DNA of 47,183 nucleotides from Sorangium cellulosum (GTDB lineage Bacteria > Myxococcota_A > Polyangia > Polyangiales > Polyangiaceae), in NCBI GenBank assembly GCA_020720045.1, contig DYPH01000033.1, forward strand, positions 1 to 47,183, read 5' to 3'. The notes beneath the pieces were generated by a model. The model saw only the letters and a list, made by a program, of their open reading frames with translations, made no database searches and was not told where the DNA came from. This document shows, piece after piece, positions 44,656 to 47,183 of the stretch (position 1 is the first letter of the stretch; every line of letters begins with the position of its first letter). The translations under genes were made by a program, and so were the position numbers.

Positions 44656-46354
44656 GGGGCATCTCCATCGAGGGCGGCAAGGAAGGCGGCGAGAGCCGGC
44701 TCGTCCTCCTCGTGGAACTTTTGGAGCCAACGCTCGGCGCTCCCGACGGCGGTCGCGTCCTCGGGGCCGGCACCGGCGATCCGATAAATATGCGCAACTC
44801 CGAGGAGATCGGGGATCGCACCCGCATGACCAAAGCCGCGGCTCTTTGCGACGCCGCGAAGGGGTGGCGTCTTGAAGGCGCCCGGTTTTGCGGCATCCCC
44901 GCCGCGCGCGATCGCTTCGGGGAGGGCACCACGACCGAGGTCAAGCGGGCTCGCGAGGCCGGGGAAGCGGAGGGCGTGGAAGGCGTCGTCGGAGAAGCGG
45001 GGGCCCCAATGGCATTGGAGGCAGCCGTCGTGGCCGAAGTGGTGAAGTCCGAGCTTTTCCGCGTCGTTGAGCGCCCCTTCGTCGCCGGCCAGGTAGCGGT
45101 CGACGCGGTTCGGAGCGACGCGAAACGTACGCTCGTAGGCGGCGATCGCCTCACCAACGTGCGTAAAGGCGCCGTCGACGGCCGCCTGCGTCGCCCCATC
45201 GAGGCCGCCGGCACAGCGGTCCGGCAGCGACGCCGCAGCGGGGAGAGCTCCGAACAGGTCTGTCCAGGAATTCCCGTAGTTGGCGGAGATTCGTTTGACC
45301 ACCAAGCATCGGAGCCAAACTCCTTCGGGTTCTCGAAGGGGCCGATCGCCTGGGCGGCGAGCGTCGGGGCGCGGCCGTCCCAGAAGAAGTTTCGTGCAGT
45401 GCCAACCTGCCCGATGCGCGGCGACTTGCGCACCCCCTCGGCGACACCGACCGCACGCGGGCGACGATCCTCATACCCGGTCGCCGGGTCGTGGCAGGTG
45501 GCGCAGGAGACCGTCCCCGAGGGGCTGAGCGTAGCATCGGCGAAGAGGCGCGCACCGAGGGCGGCGACAGCAGGGTCGTCGGCCCAGCGATTGGCGGGAT
45601 CGGGGAGCGGCTTCTGCGCATCGGCAGAAAGCATTGTTTCTTGAAGGAGTTCCCACTCGTACGGATCGAAGATCCCGCGGACGAGCGGCTCTTGCGGGTA
45701 GGCAGGCGCCGCCTGACCGCTCAGGCGCGCAAGGGCGTAGTCGGCCCGGTAAAGGAGGCGTGTGGGCGTTGGGTTCGCTTCCACGGCAAGTATCTGCATG
45801 GTCCACGTATCGACGAAGACGTAGGCCGGGAGCTGGGCGGGAGCGATCTCAAGGCCGGCAAGCACCCCCGGTTCGCTCGGTCCGGCAGGCACGTCGGCGA
45901 AGACGGGAACGCCCGGAATTTCGCGGGCGAGCCGCGCTGCGTCCTCGGAGGTGGCGGCATGGTTGTCTCGGTCGCTAAGGAGCACGTCGACGACACGAAG
46001 TGCGTTTGCGCGGGCAGCGAGCGCCTCCTTGCGGCGCTGGAAGCGGTAGGGGCCGGACCACGGTGCCCCGACGCGGAGGACGAGCAGGCGAGAAAGGCTG
46101 CAATTCCGAAGGAGTGCGAGGGGCGCCTGTGCGCCGTCCGCCGCGCGAAGGGGTACATTCGGAAGTCGCTCCCCCACGGAAAGGCCGTAGGGCCCCACGG
46201 GAAACGCTGGCGAACAGGACACTTCCGAGGTCGCATCGGCGCCCCCATCGGGGCCGCCCACCGGCGACGTGCCCTCTTTTTCGCCGCAGGCGAACGGAAA
46301 AACGGCGGAAAAACCGACGATTCCAACAATCGTACCGACGCGCGAAAGATTCAT
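44652..46354 (-). pseudogene. Di-heme cytochrome c peroxidase with thioredoxin-like domain, frameshifted
   Basis: If repaired this encodes 567 residues: a lipoprotein-type signal (FPFACGEKE), a thioredoxin-fold domain (about 55-205), then a MauG/CcpA-type di-heme domain with CATCH at 284-288, DGRAPTLAAQAIGPFENPKE, and later CLQCH. The frame breaks after residue 350: GATGCTTGGTGG near 45300-45312 lacks one T, since GATGCTTTGGTGG would join SDA to LVVKRISANYGNSW, the expected continuation. The downstream part (YERTFRVAPNRVDRYLAGDE, GAFKTPPLRGVAKS) is intact. The loss is within a T run, so sequencing error is an alternative to a real mutation. The thioredoxin-like domain has WSGPY (99-103) in place of WCGPC. 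Confidence 0.8.
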
Positions 46355-46356
46355 GG

Positions 46357-46385
46357 TTGACAGCGGGGGTCGGTCTCTATAGAAA
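46357..46385 (+). promoter_or_regulatory. Promoter of tRNA-Val
   Basis: TTGACA (46357-46362), spacer 17, TAGAAA (46380-46385); TATAGA with a 15-base spacer is the alternative -10 box. Transcription would begin near 46392, a few bases before the tRNA. The -35 box lies 3 bases from the start codon of the divergent peroxidase gene. Confidence 0.65.
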
Positions 46386-46397
46386 CGCGTTCACCGA

Positions 46398-46469
<72 letters not shown>

Positions 46470-46488
46470 CGAATCGGAAAGATAAAGG

Positions 46489-46523
46489 CTGCCTGTGAGT
46501 TTTCACAGGCAGTCTTTTTCTTT
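46489..46523 (+). terminator. Rho-independent terminator after tRNA-Val
   Basis: 10-bp stem CTGCCTGTGA (46489-46498) with TCACAGGCAG (46503-46512), followed by TCTTTTTCTTTT. It begins 20 bases after the tRNA. Confidence 0.92.
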
Positions 46524-46562
46524 TGTCGTTTCTTCTTCGCTCGCTAGCGGGAGCGTAGAAGC

Positions 46563-46973
46563 TCAATGGCCGTTTCGGCACGTCCACCCGCCCCCCTTCT
46601 GCCGCTCTCGGAATTCTTCGCGCAGCTCACTTCGGGCATCTTCTGCAAGAATTTCGCAGGGATCAAACCAATGGGGGGTGATGGCGCGCTGCAGAATGGG
46701 CGCGAGTTCCCCGGAAAAATCGCTCACATGCGGGCAGCGCCAGCGCCAAAGAGCGTAGCGCTCGGGGACTTCCGCGAAGACGAGAACCTCCTTGATGCCA
46801 CCGTTGCAATTGGTGGCGATCACGACGACGCCCGCGCTCGTTTCCACGACAAGGTCGTGGTGAAACTCCCCCTGCGTCCAATGGGCGCGGAGGTCGTAGG
46901 TTCCGAACTGGGCTTTGAGCTCCTCGAGGGCGGCCCCTAGGACGAGCGTACGGGCGAGGGTTTCGGCGAGCAT
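46563..46973 (-). CDS. Hypothetical protein
   Basis: Not recognised. A 136-residue product without signal peptide or membrane segment. It contains a beta-rich middle (LVVETSAGVVVIATNCNGGIKEVLVFAEVP), shortened here to GVVVIATNCNGGIKEVLVF, and a charged C-terminal helix (LAEDARSELREEFRERQKG). Codon use matches neighbours, and it converges on the tRNA terminator. The gene's upstream region to 47183 has an inverted repeat TTGCAAGC/GCTTGCAA (47028-47060) and no identified gene. Confidence 0.6.
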   Translation of the reverse strand: MLAETLARTLVLGAALEELKAQFGTYDLRAHWTQGEFHHDLVVETSAGVVVIATNCNGGIKEVLVFAEVPERYALWRWRCPHVSDFSGELAPILQRAITPHWFDPCEILAEDARSELREEFRERQKGGGWTCRNGH

Positions 46974-47183
46974 CGCTGGGGAACGGCGGCACCGAGCCGG
47001 CTATTCCGTCGGGCTCGCGCTTCATTTTGCAAGCATCGCGTTCCCCGGAACCGCTTGCAATTCCGCGTTCCGGCGATGCCTCGCTTCGAACGGTGGCGCG
47101 TGTCGCCTCGCGTCATCACGACGATCGCTCCACAACACTGCACACAAGATCGGTTACCTCGCTCATGAATCGGTAGTCGAGCG

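Overview
The window looks like a chromosomal segment from a GC-rich Gram-negative bacterium of the Myxococcota, most likely a Polyangia-type myxobacterium. The reasons are the high-GC codon use, an IF3 with a long acidic C-terminal tail like the Myxococcus xanthus DsgA protein, several secreted Cys-rich or Gly-rich lipoproteins, and a division and cell-wall cluster in the order usual for deltaproteobacteria. The taxonomic call is inference. Most genes lie on the minus strand.

Region 1 (55-2379, minus) is the end of an efflux operon. It holds a MacB/FtsX-type ABC permease and, upstream of it, an HlyD-type adaptor that is broken by one in-frame TAG and one frameshift.

Region 2 (2544-22015, minus) is an almost complete dcw cluster: mraZ, rsmH, ftsL-like, ftsI (with PASTA domain), murE, murF, mraY, murD, ftsW, murG, murC, ftsQ, a CapA-family lipoprotein, ftsA, ftsZ. 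Many junctions are 4-base ATGA/GTGA overlaps. murB and ddl are missing from the usual place after murC, and a CapA-like metallophosphatase lipoprotein sits between ftsQ and ftsA. A promoter with a perfect TTGACA box, a TGGGAA/TTCCCA palindrome in its core and a structured leader of about 210 nt precede mraZ. Terminators follow ftsA and ftsZ.

Region 3 (22266-29125, minus) holds an acyl-CoA dehydrogenase, a trypsin-like lipoprotein, a small B12-binding protein (methylmalonyl-CoA mutase type), a membrane-anchored PDZ protein, infC and thrS. A strong terminator follows infC, and rpmI/rplT are not present.

Region 4 (29230-37447) has two small plus-strand genes (a lipoprotein and a PQQ-propeller-like protein), then amtB-gltB-gltD on the minus strand: ammonium uptake followed by glutamate synthase. 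gltB carries an in-frame three-copy 45-bp tandem repeat. The same unit occurs next to the acyl-CoA dehydrogenase stop codon, so it is a dispersed palindromic element.

Region 5 (37536-46354) is an envelope and redox region. It holds a Cys-rich lipoprotein, a divergent pair of thioredoxin-fold lipoproteins, an outer-membrane beta-barrel candidate, a Gly-rich lipoprotein coupled to a PLP enzyme, and a frameshifted di-heme cytochrome c peroxidase whose N-terminal thioredoxin-like domain has lost both active-site cysteines. A tRNA-Val(GAC) with its own promoter and terminator, and one hypothetical gene, close the window. No CRISPR array, insertion sequence, prophage or replication origin was seen.
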